Below the pieces are notes generated by a model, which saw nothing but the letters and a program-made list of their open reading frames with translations, did not search any database and had not been told where the DNA came from. Of a stretch of DNA of 64,000 nucleotides, positions 34,701 to 48,870 are shown in pieces (positions within the stretch are counted from its first letter, which is position 1; each line of letters begins with the position of its first letter). This DNA is from Galerina marginata (taxonomy: Eukaryota > Basidiomycota > Agaricomycetes > Agaricales > Galerinaceae). Both the position numbers and the translations under genes were made by a program. The stretch covers positions 620,001 through 684,000 of the forward strand of contig JAECYW010000017.1 in assembly GCA_023014335.1 (NCBI GenBank), read 5' to 3'.

Positions 34701-36180
34701 ATAAACAACGGCACGGTATTGAAGAAACACACAAAGAAAAGCCACACAAAACCAAGCGTGCGTTTCCGCGCAAGCTCCACGTCCGAGGTGTTCATGTTGC
34801 TCCAGATCTATCCACCAAAAAAGGAGGGTAAGCGAGATCTTCAGGGACGCAAGGACCCTGCAAAACCCAAAAACGCGACAAGGAACAAAAATGAAAAATG
34901 ACGTACGATGTCTTTGGGATTCGGCGCGAGCCCGATTTCTGTGCCCTTTGGATGCTTACTCGAGAGCTGCTTCGCGACGATGTGTGCGTATGGGACAGCG
35001 GCCATGCTCGCAAAACCGTAGTTCTCGGCTTTGCGGGTGTCGATCTGGGTGCTGTACTCCTCGATGGCTGCTTCCGTGCGTTGCAGTTTGGCACTGCGCA
35101 AAAAGCTCGTCAAAAGCAGAGGACCAACGAACCCATACGAACTCACGTATAAAAATCGATAGCGTCCTTCTTCGTGCCTCCACACCCGCAGGTGCCGCCG
35201 ATTCTGATCATGGGCCTGTTGGCCTTTATCTTCCCGCCCTTGAGGTACTTGACCAGCACCTCCTCGAACTCCCTGACCGTCTGGTTGTGGTAATCAATAA
35301 GCTCCGGCAGCTTCCCGACCTTCCTCCCGATATGCACGCTCGTCGTCGGGTACGGGACCTTGGTGCTGAGGAAGATATCGGCGAGGCCCTCGTCTGACTG
35401 GAACTTTTTCGGGACCCTTCTCACCTGCAGCGTGCGGGCATAGAAGGACTGCAGATATTCAGGAGAGCGGAACCACGTTCTCCTCAGCTTGATCATGGCA
35501 CGCCAATGCACGTCGACGGCGAAGATGATGAGGAAGGTGATAAGGTAGGTGACGATGATATGGGCATACAAAAAGCTGCCAGAGACATCGCGGATAGTGA
35601 GCATGCTGAGCAGGTCGCGCTTCTTTTCGTTGACGTTGCGGAGGTTGTAGACGACGTTGATGGGGATGAGGACGCCGCAGGCGAGGACGGTGATGCCGGA
35701 GAAGAGCCAGCGGAGGAGGCGGAGGAAGCGGAGGAAGGCGACGGCGTCGAGGCCGATCTTGTCGAGCAGCTCGGGCTCTTTGGTGCGGACGAGTGGGGGC
35801 AGCCAGCCGAAAAGCGAGTCGGATATGCGTGGGGGCGGCTTGTCGCCTTCGTGGTATTTGACTTTTGGTTCATAGATGATCTGTGGGCCGCAGCATGTCA
35901 GAATATGGGGTGAGGGTGCTGGATGGGCGCGGCAGGGTGTGCCAAGAGCGTGGGGTAAGTGCAGTACACACCTTGTTTTTAGGACGGAGGACGTTGAAGA
36001 GCAGGATGGTGATGACCTGACAACAATGGGTGGCGTGATGAGCATTTTCCTGGACACAACATGAGCGAGATGAGCACGCACCGAGACGACACTCATGAGG
36101 GCGACCTGAGAACCAACAGCGGCGGGCGCCAGCGTCCGTGAGTTGTCGTTGGCGAGGGTTCCATCGATGATCGAGGCCAT
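31746..36180 (-). CDS. CSC1/OSCA/TMEM63-family stress-gated cation channel
   Basis: Multi-exon plasma-membrane protein of the calcium-permeable osmosensitive channel family (Csc1/Rsn1-like). From the N-terminus: MASIIDGTLANDN, an intron, VITILLFNVLRPKNK (TM), IIYEPKVKYHEGDKPPPRI, WLPPLVRTKEPELLDKIGLD, VAFLRFLRLLRWLFSGITVL (TM), LYAHIIVTYLITFLIIF (TM), then the cytosolic domain with ARTLQVRRVPKKFQSDEGL. The channel domain follows: SNMNTSDVELARKRTLG, PLFIISVLANLD, FVSGVLPPAISGLFGFFLP, YFTFLIISQLIIFTLLGVI and further helices to about 33430. The C-terminal tail (31746-32640) is long, glutamine-rich and repetitive, with HRPQDRGYSPSPAYVSTENL before the repeats, and ends SNMAGRGAHRG. Single-base insertions near 32250 and in the last 100 bases shift the frame. 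The stop at 31746 assumes the repeat frame continues. Confidence 0.8.
31880..32440 (-). repeat. Tandem repeats in the channel tail
   Basis: Six copies of a unit coding for RQTSGNML (or RQGSGNML, RQTSGNVL, RQTSGNLL), each followed by a SPGPYQAY-like block and usually a glutamine run. Core positions on the plus strand are about 31917-31934, 32021-32035, 32124-32140, 32216-32233, 32294-32310 and 32407-32423. Spacing is 78-114 bases, so the units are unequal. CAG/CTG runs encode the glutamines. Each unit carries Ser-Pro sites and an RQxS motif that could be phosphorylated. Confidence 0.75.
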
Positions 36181-36468
36181 AATTCAATGTTTATCGTATA
36201 ATAGTAGGGTGGGTGTGAATGGTGGGTGACCGACAAGTGAAAAAAGGCGTCGGAGGGGTGGAGTGGTCGTGAAAAGACTGGAAGAATGAAAGGAATAAGA
36301 AGGGAGTGTGATATGGCTGTACTGTAGCCGGCGAGCAGAACAGGAGCGGTGGTGGAGAAAGGTTGGGTGGTCGTGGTGCACAAACAATCAATCACTTGCC
36401 CTCTTTGGTCTATTGTTAGACTAGGCTATACAAAATTTGTCTACAGTGGGGAACCAAGCCCGCAAACG

Positions 36469-37656
36469 CTAATCCCCATCCATAAGCGAATTCAGCACCC
36501 GACTAACTTGCCCAATCGCCTCCCTCACCCGCTCCCACTCCGTCCTTTCAAACCGCCCCATAAACCGGCCCTCGAATTTATCAGGATGAAAGCGCAACAG
36601 CGTCTCTCTCAACTTGTCCTTCCTCTCCTTCTTCCGAGTCGGGTCCGGGCCAACAACGCGACTAGCGAGCAGCAGAAATGATGAGATCGCCTCTGCCGTC
36701 AGATCCTCCACGTTGGTAGCCCGCCCTGACGTACCCGCCAAGCCCGCCTCTGCCCCCTCGTCATCCTTTGTCGGCCGCCGTTTATGCCGGTGCGCAGACC
36801 CAATCGGCCACGGCACATCGTCAAACTTCAGCAATCCCCCTTCACTCTGCGCCGCGAGCAGCGCAGTCCACCGTGTATTATACTCCTCCCGCGCATAATC
36901 CATCCGCCTCTCCTCCCTCTCCGCCTTTCGCCGCTTTCGCTCCTCCTCCGCTGCTTTCTCCAACCGTGCAGCCTCCGCTTTACGCGCCTTTTCTTCGGCT
37001 CGGCGTGCAGCATGCGCTGCCTTTTTACGTTGCTGCTCAGCATACTCCTCCGCATGGGTTTTCCTGAAGTACAAACATAATTAATTAGCATTAACCCATG
37101 TACAATAAACTCCAACTAACCTATACATCCCCGCCCTAATCCACTCCGCATACTCTTCATCATCCATATTTCTCGGGTCGAGCTTCAGCAACTCATCCCC
37201 CTCGTCATAAAAATTCGCTCTCTGCTTGCCCTTCCCCGCCCCATCCACCCCCGCCCTCGAAGTCCTCCACCGATCAGGCACCCCCGCAAAGTCATTAAAC
37301 CGCGCCTCCACCCCATCCAGCCGCTCATCGTCCCCCAGCGCATCAAACATCTTCTCCCGGAACAGCTGGTCCTCAATCTCAGCATGCAGCGCGTCATAGT
37401 CCGGTTTATGCCCATGCGGGGGTACCGAAGAAGATGGCGCCGGCTGAGGTCCAAATTCCAGTTCATCCTCGTCGCTCGAAGCCCACTTCCGCTGCGGACC
37501 ATCAGTGTAATCGTCGACGTGAGCACGCTTGGATTTCGACGTCGAGCCATAATAATCCTCCTCCTTCCGCTTCCGCTTCTCCTTTCTACGCTCCTTCCTC
37601 AACCGATGCTGGGCTTCCTCCTCGGGCGTGCGCTTGAGTTTCAACTTGTTCGTCAT
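36469..37656 (-). CDS. NF-kappa-B inhibitor-like protein 1 (NFKBIL1)-like, J-domain-type
   Basis: Two exons (37121-37656 and 36469-37063), 376 residues, fully in frame. N-terminal basic region KLKLKRTPEEEAQHRLRKER, an acidic middle, then a long charged helix (YAEQQRKKAAHAARRAEEKA to EERRMDYAREEYNTRW) and a C-terminal block KFDDVPWPIG with LRETLLRFHPDKFEGRF and VREAIGQVSRVLNSL. The WP, HPDKF and VSRVLN elements match the conserved C-terminus of NFKBIL1-like proteins, which resembles a J-domain. A longer frame begins upstream with TTG; the first ATG is at 37656. Molecular role in fungi is not established. Likely nuclear because of the basic stretches (inference). Confidence 0.75.
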
Positions 37657-37930
37657 CCCGGCTGGAGTTTCGAGGCTAGACTTCAAGGGAAGGTGTGTCG
37701 GTGCTGATCCCTGGGTATGGATTTGGCTCGCAGCCGAAGGGATGAGCAAGGTGAGAAGTTATTTGGCGTCCGTCGGACTTCTACACTCGGACAAACAAAG
37801 GATAAACAGTGGGTCGGCGTCGACGCGAACGGTGAGCTCGAAGCATGGACGAAAGCAAGGTATCTAAGCATGTATTAAGATTAGAAAAATATTTGATACA
37901 AATTGCTTACATTGAAATAAAAGCACAATC

Positions 37931-38608
37931 TCAACTCGACTTTCTCCTGAAAACGCCAACAACCCCCTTCCGCACAGGCTCAACAACACCCCTCGAAAAC
38001 GCAGGCGACAACCACAACGAAACCGCCACCCTCACCGGAAGCAGCGCCTGCCCATCCCAACTCCATCAGCACCCACAGAGACCCCCATTACCAAGCCAGG
38101 AACATACCTTGGTCGCCCCATACGCGAAAACGGCATTCGCCACATCCCCCGCAATGTGCCCCCTCCCATCCCCACCCGCACCCGCACGCGTACGCGCCAG
38201 CATCTCCTCAACATCATCCACCTCCCCCTCCCCCCGCCTCTCATACCCAAACACGCCATACCGCCTTCCCACCCTCACAGCCCACCGCTCCCCGTCCTCC
38301 ACCCACGTCTTCATCTGCCTCTTCGCCCAGCGGCCGTCGTATCGATCGTGATATCCTGCACCTGGACCAGAGTCTGAGTCTGAGTCTGAGTCTGAGACGA
38401 TAGCAGCGACGACGCGCTCCCCGACCCCCATCATCCGCGCGCCGTAGAAGCACCCTACCAAGGGCACGACCGCGGTCAGCTCGTGCAGGATGCCGAAGGA
38501 GAGCACGAGCGAGGGGAGCGGCGCGCCTGTGCGTTTGGATATGGCGGCGAGGGTTTGGCGGTACGCTGCGAGTCCGAAGCGACGGGGGTTTGGTGGGGAG
38601 GTGGACAT
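37931..38608 (-). CDS. Small conserved membrane protein, possibly mitochondrial (FAM210/DUF1279-like)
   Basis: Two exons (38108-38608, 37931-38047), 205 residues, in frame. The N-terminal part FGLAAYRQTLAAISKRTGAP is basic and amphipathic, followed by a hydrophobic stretch LPSLVLSFGILHELTAVVPL and GCFYGARMMG. A Ser-Asp repeat lies in the middle. Then come WAVRVGRRYGVFGYE, HIAGDVANAVFAYGATK and, across the intron, ALLPVRVAVSLWLSPAF. The pattern of helix, loop and C-terminal helix resembles mitochondrial inner-membrane proteins of the FAM210/DUF1279 kind, but I am not certain of the family. Divergent from a mitochondrial-type gene 320 bp away. Confidence 0.65.
38370..38396 (-). repeat. Hexanucleotide microsatellite coding for a Ser-Asp run
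   Basis: Four perfect GAGTCT units plus GAG on the plus strand, read on the minus strand as alternating Ser and Asp inside the small membrane protein. Such a repeat can change length without breaking the frame. Confidence 0.8.
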
Positions 38609-38928
38609 TGGGAGTGACGGGGTTGAGAGGTGGAGGCCCGGAATCGGCGCTTGATCAACTTGCTTACATAAGGGTGCTGGTTCTTGGTGTCCGTTTTCTT
38701 AACGAAATGCACCGCAGTTGTGTGTGATGAGAATTTTGAAAAAATTAGAGGAGTGTGAGGGCATGTACATTCGCGCTTGATTCAATTCATGCATTATCTG
38801 GAAAGGCTGAACGAGCGTCGGAGTCCTTTGGGAGCTCGGTCCGTCGGACCCTAACCCTATGACCTGTCAAAAAAAATACCGTACAGCAACTCAAGTCGCT
38901 CTCAACGTCGCCAACACCACTGAGGCCG
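38609..38928. promoter_or_regulatory. Bidirectional promoter region with a telobox-like motif
   Basis: A 320-bp divergent spacer. It contains ACCCTAACCCTA at about 38849-38860, matching the telobox core (AACCCTA) found in promoters of many fungal ribosomal and mitochondrial genes, which Tbf1- or Rap1-like factors may bind. The regulatory role is inferred. Confidence 0.35.
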
Positions 38929-40493
38929 ATGCTCTCCCTGGTCCTGCGTGCATCCCGGTGCGCAGCCCCACGTCGGTCACTCTTTTTCAACCAACAACTC
39001 CTTGCCACCTATGGAACCCGGCTAGCATCCACCGACGCGGCTCCAGTCGAGGACACCGCACCCCAACCCCCTGGCAAACCGAGGCCCCCGCCGAACCTAC
39101 GCACTGCGTACATACGGACATGGCAGCCACTCGCCAACATCGCAGACGCGTATTCCATGATTCGCGTCCTAGAGCGCAAATACGGGAAAGTCATCGAAGC
39201 CCATTTCCTCAAGGTCTGTTTGTCGGTCCTTGCCTTCACGCGTTTTCTGTGGTGACGTTTTACTTCTATCTCTATTACACAAGGACTTTGAAGTGCCCAC
39301 GAACTACCAAAATATTTCCTGGATTGTCTTCAAGGACCCCAAGTCCGTCCAGCGCATACCCGAGCGCGGGTTCGACTTCACCATCCCTGCTGCTGGTGTT
39401 CAGAAGGAGCCCCATGAGATTGGCATGGAGGACATTGAACACCTAGCGCAAGAGGGAGATTATGAGGAAGGATTTGAGCTTGCCGTTGTGGACCCGGAGA
39501 CGAATACGCGAGTTATTGGAGGAAGGATTGTTCGCTCAGGTAAGTCGGGTTGCTCTCTACTTCTATTCTCTACATCTCCACCATCTACACAACACCCGTT
39601 TTGACACTCTCCATCCCACAGAGCAAGACTTTATAGGCGAAGGCGTCGACACCCGCCTCTACCAACCAACTGCCGGGCCAGTCCTACGCAGCTTCCTCCG
39701 ATGGGGTGGCTTCTCCAAGCTCACCCCCATCGACTCGACAATCCAGATCAAAGAAGGTGACCTCTTCGCGGACATGCCTGGAGCAGAGACGGAACCGCGG
39801 CTGGACAGCATACGGATGCGCGCCGCGCTGCAGGTCGCTGCCTTCGCGACGAACTCGCAGAACCCTGCTGTGATTAATGAGGAACCAGCTGTAAGTGCGA
39901 CCAAGAACACGCGTATGAACACTGGCCCTAGTAGGCGCACGAGTGATACGCGCCAGGTGGATCGGAGAGAGGGAGGAGAGCTGTCGCTCGGTCAAATGGT
40001 GTTTGGAACTAGGAGTCTGACTCGCGATAGCCCGGAAACGCTCAAGACGTCTCCATCAGGTCCTGAGTCAATACCACCATCATCCACATCACCCTCCACC
40101 TCACCCGCCTCCTCTGACCCGCTTTCCACTCCCTCGACTCCCTCAGAATCACCGCTACCCTCCACACCCGCCTCCCCCGACCCACCACCACCCACAGCGC
40201 GCCCGAAAGCCCCCCCAACCGCCGCCCAAATAGCATCAAAACAAGCCCTCGAGCGGCAGCTCGAAGTAGCACGGCAGCTTCGAGAACAGGTCGTCGCGCC
40301 GCGGAGGAAGCAGGCCAAGCCCGCTCTGAGCAGTAATAGCCGAACGGCGCGGAAAGGCGCACCGCGGGAGATGGAGTTCTTTGATGAGGATGTGGTGAAG
40401 AGGGGGAAGGGAGACGAGCCGGATGTGAGGGCGAAGGAGCCGACGAGGCCTGGGGTGTTGACGAGGCTTTGGGGGATGTTCGGGAGGAAGTAG
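38929..40493 (+). CDS. Predicted mitochondrial protein of unknown function
   Basis: Three exons (38929-39213, 39284-39539, 39622-40493), 470 residues, in frame. The first 35 residues (MLSLVLRASRCAAPRRSLFF to TRLAST) are rich in Arg, Ser and Leu without acids, a clear mitochondrial presequence. A conserved-looking core follows: RTWQPLANIADAYSMIRVLE, FEVPTNYQNISWIVFKDP, GGFSKLTPIDSTIQIKEGD. The region around residues 300-400 is a Pro/Ser/Thr-rich linker. The tail is basic with VLTRLWGMFGRK at the end. I do not recognise the family. Confidence 0.7.
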
Positions 40494-41450
40494 GTGGAAT
40501 GGGTGTTTTTGAGAGCGATTTGGTGTTGGTGTTATTCGTTGGGTGGCCCATGGCGACCCATCTACGAGTTTGGGTCGTTCTACTTGGGTCGTTGACCCGA
40601 TGTTGCATATACCAAGTAGCCACGGATAGGTGGCATTGCGAAAGGCAAAGGCAAAGGATAGTCGGATTTGATGGCATGTGGCGCCTCGTTACAGTATGCC
40701 GACTGACGTTAAAAGTACATATATAGAGTATTTATGTGTCTCTGCCTTATTGGACTGGTAAAGCAGATGTGGAAGGTGTTGTTGGTCGTGTTTTCCCTTT
40801 GTGGCTGTGGGTCCACCGGACACGGAATTACACAAGCGGGTTGTAACAAATGTAAACGAACGGTTTATTTTCATTCGAGGTAAGGCCGTGAGGGAACCAT
40901 TCTATTATTGCTCTTCAAATGTAAAAACGTTTCCAAAACAAAACAAAAACAAAAGAAGGGTTTTTCCAAAAGCGATCGTGGGGGGGATTTTTTCCTGAAC
41001 TTGATAATGACGACTTTTTCTTCAAAGGCCCATTATTATTGAAAAGAGCAACAACTTGTCTTCCTAAGTATTACAGAGAGGTGTCGAGCATTGGATCGGC
41101 CATTGACACGGTGTCGTGTACGCAGCTGGGTGTCGCTCTTCTCGAGTCGCATCCTCCATATCTTCGTTGGTCACGATCAGGATTTCCCATCGTCTTTGTT
41201 CTGCATTTCGAATGCCAGCAGGTGGACAGTCCATACACAATCAGCAAAAAACAGTGATTAGATCAAACTCGGAGTCACCAAACGATGCGTGATGGACGAA
41301 AATGGCGGATAGAACTCGATGTTGGCGTTTAATTTTGTGCCCGGGCCGGGAACTTAAGCGCCCAGTCGTAACTTTTCATGTAACGATCAGTCTCCTCGTT
41401 CTTATCCTAGCAATCATTGGCATAATACCCACTTCATTCTTTACATCCAG
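40494..41450. other. Intergenic region
   Basis: About 1 kb, A-rich around 40925-40970. Only short unsupported frames. Confidence 0.35.
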
Positions 41451-41985
41451 GTTCGCCCGTCTCTACTCCGGATTAATACAGCAAAAAACCAACAAGTTGA
41501 AGTTTTGAAGAAAGCCGACGGCGATGTCCAGGCTCTCCCGTTACCCAATTCTATCCCAAGTTCTATCCACCATGTCCTCGAAGCTGAGCAGCATGTAAAG
41601 TCGCCAAGACGTCTGCCGGTAATTACCGTGCTTAAACGTGATCAACCAGACGGTTCATCTACTACTATATCCCACCTTTTGTTTAAAAAGCCTTCTCATG
41701 TTATTAGGGGAGGTACAACTCGATCATTGCTGACTCCGAATAATGCTCAATCCATGTTCAGTCAAGCAGAAAAAACTAACGGAAAGTGGTGGACAGGATT
41801 ATGCTAGCATTAAACATTCTGCAAGGGTGTGTTCCAAACACTATATCTCTCTCAGTGGGATCTATTCTAATGTTTTGACGATTTGCGGATGGAATTTCCA
41901 TGTTAAGAATAAACCTCGTCTGGCACGCCGTTTAAAACTCGCGCTCGATAAGAAATCCTTCGATTCTATTACCCATACTTCCTAA
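41451..41985 (+). CDS. Possible small gene or gene remnant
   Basis: After a plausible acceptor (TTTACATCCAG ending at 41450) a frame runs VRPSLLRINTAKNQQVEVLK, then PRRLPVITVLKRDQPDGSS and TTRSLLTPNNAQSMFSQAE. It stops at 41807, with a second frame YASIKHSARVCSKHYISLSG to 41985 that a single-base shift would join. No upstream exon or start is certain and no family is recognised. Confidence 0.25.
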
Positions 41986-42483
41986 TTCCGGTTCTCGTCA
42001 CTCGCGTTCCGTTGATAGTATAGATCCCTGCCTGCGCAGGCCGCGTGTTACACATTTCTATACCTTAAGCCTTAAAATATTCTATCTAATATACTGCCCA
42101 TAATTTCCCCCACATTGTGGTTACCTTTGTTTATAATTGCAATGGAATGATACTTGGCTTCCAATAATCTCTACTTGCAACCCGATAGATTCCTAGCCAT
42201 ATTCTTGCTTGTTTCGGTGTGCTGAACCCTTTCTTTTTTGGGTCAATAATGTCCATTCATGCAGACGTGGACCTTACATGACAGACCGTAGATATGCCTG
42301 ATCAAAAATTTCTTCTGATTTGTTGGTCGAGTAAAGTAGCGAAGAACTTCAAGACTAGCAGTGTGCGAAACAACGAATTAGTTTCGAAGACAACCTCATC
42401 ACGTGCCATTCACTTTTTTCCTTCAACCGAATCAACGCCAACCAGGATTCGAAAGTGACTCCAATTCTTGAACTCATACCACC
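41986..42483. other. Intergenic region upstream of PRP43
   Basis: About 0.5 kb, A/T-rich, no gene seen. It probably contains the PRP43 promoter. Confidence 0.35.
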
Positions 42484-45387
<2,904 letters not shown>

Positions 45388-45675
45388 TTGAACAGAAATG
45401 TACTATTGTCAGGCTTTTAGCCGCGCCCTTTTTGGGATTTCTTCCTGGAGATGGCTAACGCGTGTACGCGTGTTGCCCTTTGGCCTTGATACATACTAAG
45501 ATAGCTTCCTCCCTGATAGACCCGCTAGTGGTTATAGTCGACCTATGGATGTATATAAGTAGTTTCCATTTTGTATACTCAACAACAACTGCTTCTGACT
45601 TGCACTGTTTCATGCTGATTTAACTTTGTTGGTGAATGCAGAGAATATTCTTCGAATCGCTTCTGTTACCTGTAT

Positions 45676-47285
45676 CTATTTGCTTTCTGGCTGACTAACA
45701 CGGCCTATACTAAAATCCTCTACCGCGCCCAACCAATGTCCTAACTCGGCCCAAAAGGCCTTTTGGTATGTGCTTGCTTTAGGAAGCCCAGGAATCAACG
45801 ATAAATGGTTAGTACCGTCCACAGTCATGACGGACCACCGACCCAGATGCAGTCGAACATCAACGGTCGTAGTATTCTCAGCCGATTGCCTTGTCCTCGA
45901 ATGTTTTTAAATCCATACATTTAAGGTGACTGCATTTAGTCAGGCTACTCTATCTGTGAGCACTGTACGGCAATAGAATTGGACTAGTAAACTCACGCGC
46001 AGGGATAGGGATGCCACTGAGAGAACATAGGCACAACTCCATCATTTGCCCAATATTCTTCGCCCATGACTGTCAAAATCCCACCTTCCAACTGCTTCAC
46101 TCAAAGCAGGTTCTTTCTTAGGGTCGCTATTCAGACTCTGGACGCACAAGAATGAGGGCGGAGGTTTGAGGACATTGTAATCAAATGTCCCGATCCACTT
46201 GGAAAAAGCAAAGAGCAGGGTATGAGTAATTGAGAACAAGTACCGCGGGGTATGCTGATAGGAGTTGGTGCTTAAGTCCGCTTTTTGTGTCTGAGTGGTA
46301 TTTGATAAATTAGTATTTTGGTTGAGATGAAACTGATGGCGTACCATGACAGATACATGACTCCGATAGAAAGTATTAGGAAAAACTCGGCCTTCAAGGC
46401 CATTCTCGCGCTCCTCACTGGCTTCAAATGTCGTGTCATATGGGGCCGCATCCTTCGATTCGGCCCAGTCACTTTTCCAAAGCTGCTTCAGAAAAGAAAG
46501 TCCAGAGACATCGCGGTAGGAAAGTGCGCGGGCGTCTGCATGAACGTCGAAAAGGGATGGTAGCAGTGGCGAGAAATATGCAATTATATGCACGAACTTG
46601 GCCAAGAAAGCGCCAACTGAGAACGGACGAACGTTAGGCGCAGACGTTGTGCTCTCTCCCAGTGCGTAGACGAGCTGAGTTCCTCGAAACGGTGCGCAGA
46701 CTTCGAAGTGGCCTGTTTAGCTCAAGAAGAACAGTCATGAATAATGAAGTTCAACCTGCATTGACAGAAAGAACCATGTCCGGGTGAGATTCCTTTCCAA
46801 AGTGGCCTTGTTCTATCAAGTACTGTAATTTGATAATTGTAGGTGCACCCTGTGTTGCCCATGTTGAGTCATGTTTCCAAGAGGGAAAGGCACGCTCTCA
46901 CAATGGAATGCCCAAAAAAGTGCAGCGGCCTTTCCTTCGACCACATAGGATATAGCCCTGTCGAAAATACACGGCCGTAACGACTATGTTGATGAACTGT
47001 GCAGTGCTCCGCACCATAATCCACTCTTCCTCCTACCAGGGAGTAATAAAGTTCGCAGGCTCGGTCGTGCAGAGAGCTCACAGCCCCAAGACTGTAGATT
47101 TTGACTTCAGCTCTAAATATTGTATGTCGAGATTTGTTGAAGGTTTACCTTGGAAGGATTAGCTTCCTCCTTGCAAACAAATCTAGCTCAAAACTTTCGA
47201 TATGGCGATCCCAGGAAACAATACCAGTGGCTCCCAGGAATCCTTGAACAATCACTAATGGTATAGGGTCACCATCTGCGGCCAT
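45676..47285 (-). CDS. Triacylglycerol lipase of bacterial family I.5 type
   Basis: Alpha/beta hydrolase resembling Geobacillus/Staphylococcus lipases. Start MAADGDPIPLVIVQGFLGAT (oxyanion region) at 47285. Then SLGAVSSLHDRACELYYSLV, GGRVDYGAEHC, FGHSIGAPTI with the nucleophile Ser, and a lid-like part with SLFDVHADARALSYRDVSGL. EYWANDGVVP carries the catalytic-acid region and DGTNHLSLIPG the catalytic His. The last exon is 45676-45889. A single-base insertion near 46100 is needed to pass from KKEPAL to the GGILTVMGEEYW frame. No secretion signal is seen at this start. Likely hydrolyses acylglycerols; substrate chain length unknown. The SSLHDRACE and GGRVDYG blocks are characteristic of this family. 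Confidence 0.78.
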
Positions 47286-47635
47286 ATTCGTTGTTGGAGG
47301 TGAAAGGGGAGGACATGTAGATCATGTTTCTAACCAAGTGTGGGATTGGTTGCAACTGCGGCCAAAGCCGCCGCCGCCAAATGTCTTGAATTCGCGTCTA
47401 AGTACCATCAATCACCTCTCAACATTCAGTATTCAACGCCCAGGTCATTGTCAATTCTCTCCCATTCGACAGCCAATGAGTGTATAATAAGGATTCCGCT
47501 ATTCCACCGCCACATTCTTCAGGGGCCTGTTTACTACCTTTCCTTTCTATTTGATTTCTGGCTCCTGTAATCCACCAATTTTCCTAAAACTTCCCTTTTT
47601 CTCATCTCGACTCAAGCTCAATCCCAGTTGGCGCG
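47286..47635. other. Intergenic region, partly duplicated at 50.9-51.2 kb
   Basis: From about 47385 this resembles the upstream region of the intact F-box gene at 51177 (shared AAGTACCATCA, CACCTCTCAAC and CTCCTGTAATC-type words). Confidence 0.4.
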
Positions 47636-48865
47636 ATAGATAGTTCAACCTCTCGCCCGTAAGCGATCGAAATCCCAGCCTAACCGTCCGCGTCAAAAGC
47701 ACGAACAAATGTCCAAAACAGATTCGCCTCGTGCGCAGAATATTTTGAAACTTTGTCCATGGATAATGATTAATGACCTCTTCTTTGCCCAGCGCGAAAG
47801 CCAAGGCTGCTTATCAGGGAATTACAGATCACGACAAACACCCTTAACCAGCTCTATAAATCATAACGACAATCGAGGCAAAGCAAAGTCATTCTCAACG
47901 CCACCACTTCCCAGCCGAGGTCCTGCATGTTATTCGAAAGTATTATACCCCCCTGCCTTCCTAGTCAGCTCCTCTACTTTGTTGCTGCCCAGCAGTCCCT
48001 GATTCCATTGACCACTGTAAGTTATCCGCAAGCCCTATCTGCTTCAAGCGCCTTGAATCCGTCTCCATTCGCCTGAGCGAGCCCTTTCACACTGAGGGCC
48101 TCAACGCATTTACTCAAGGCTGGTCAATACCACGACTCAGGCATTTCACCTTCTCTGCCAGCCTATCCACTTTAGGGACATTCTTGTGAATGCAGGGAGC
48201 TGGGCTACGGTACGCGCACCTGACACGCGACTCTGAGGGCCATGGCTGCTTGAGATCCATATGCATGCCTTGGCGTGCCCCCCTTCTTGAACATTGTGCT
48301 GCCGCCTTTCTATGGGAACCTGGAGTACAAGCACGCGAAGTGGGTTAATATCTGGCTGTCTGACCCGAACCCAGCCAATGAGGTGGAGACCGCCAAAGAT
48401 AGGATGTCGAGGGCTAAGTTGCCCAATCTGCAAGGCATTCGATACCTGCCGCAATCGCTTGATGCGCTCAGAGACGGCCTCCCGCTAGTCTTTCCACTGG
48501 GTCGTATGACGAAAATGGAGGATATATATGCCTCTCGGTTCGTGAATGTGGTTGTGCGCTATGATGTTGGTGAAGGTCCTTATGTTAGGCCTCTTACGTC
48601 TGGCGATCGGCTATAGAGGACGAAGCAGCATCAGCAAAGGACTGTGGCATTGCCGATTCTAATCAAGAAAGCGAGGAAATCGACTTGGATTTGGATTTGG
48701 AGCCTTCTTTTGTGCAAGAGGGATCAGAACCCGATTCAGGAATCAGAACTCGATGTTGACGATGTTGACTCTCTAGACTGGGACAAGGACACGCAAAAAC
48801 TCCTCGTCAGGGAAGCGGATGTAATGGATTATTTAGAAACAGATTTGTCGTGGTTGAGGGCATAA
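47636..48865 (+). pseudogene. Decayed copy of the F-box gene at 51177-52917
   Basis: The N-terminal part aligns with the intact paralogue, but the ATG is ATA here (47636-47638). The stretch GKAKSFSTPPLPSRGPACYS, YPPAFLVSSSTLLLP matches GKAKSPSAPPLPAEVLHIIF, IPPAFLLNSSTSLLP. About 500 bases of the middle are missing: sequence near 48030 (AAGCCCTATCTGCTT) resumes at the equivalent of about 52060. The C-terminal part is still readable (NIVLPPFYGNLEYKHAKWVN, LPNLQGIRYLPQSLDALRDG) and ends with an acidic tail and YLETDLSWLRA. Start loss, deletion and stops make this a pseudogene whatever the sequence quality. Confidence 0.75.
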
Positions 48866-48870
48866 ACAAC

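Noticed and set aside
37657..37749. Upstream extension of the NFKBIL1-like protein
   Set aside because: The extended frame opens with TTG rather than ATG.
38849..38860. Interstitial telomere relic
   Set aside because: Fewer than two TTAGGG units, inside a short promoter; a telobox is more likely.
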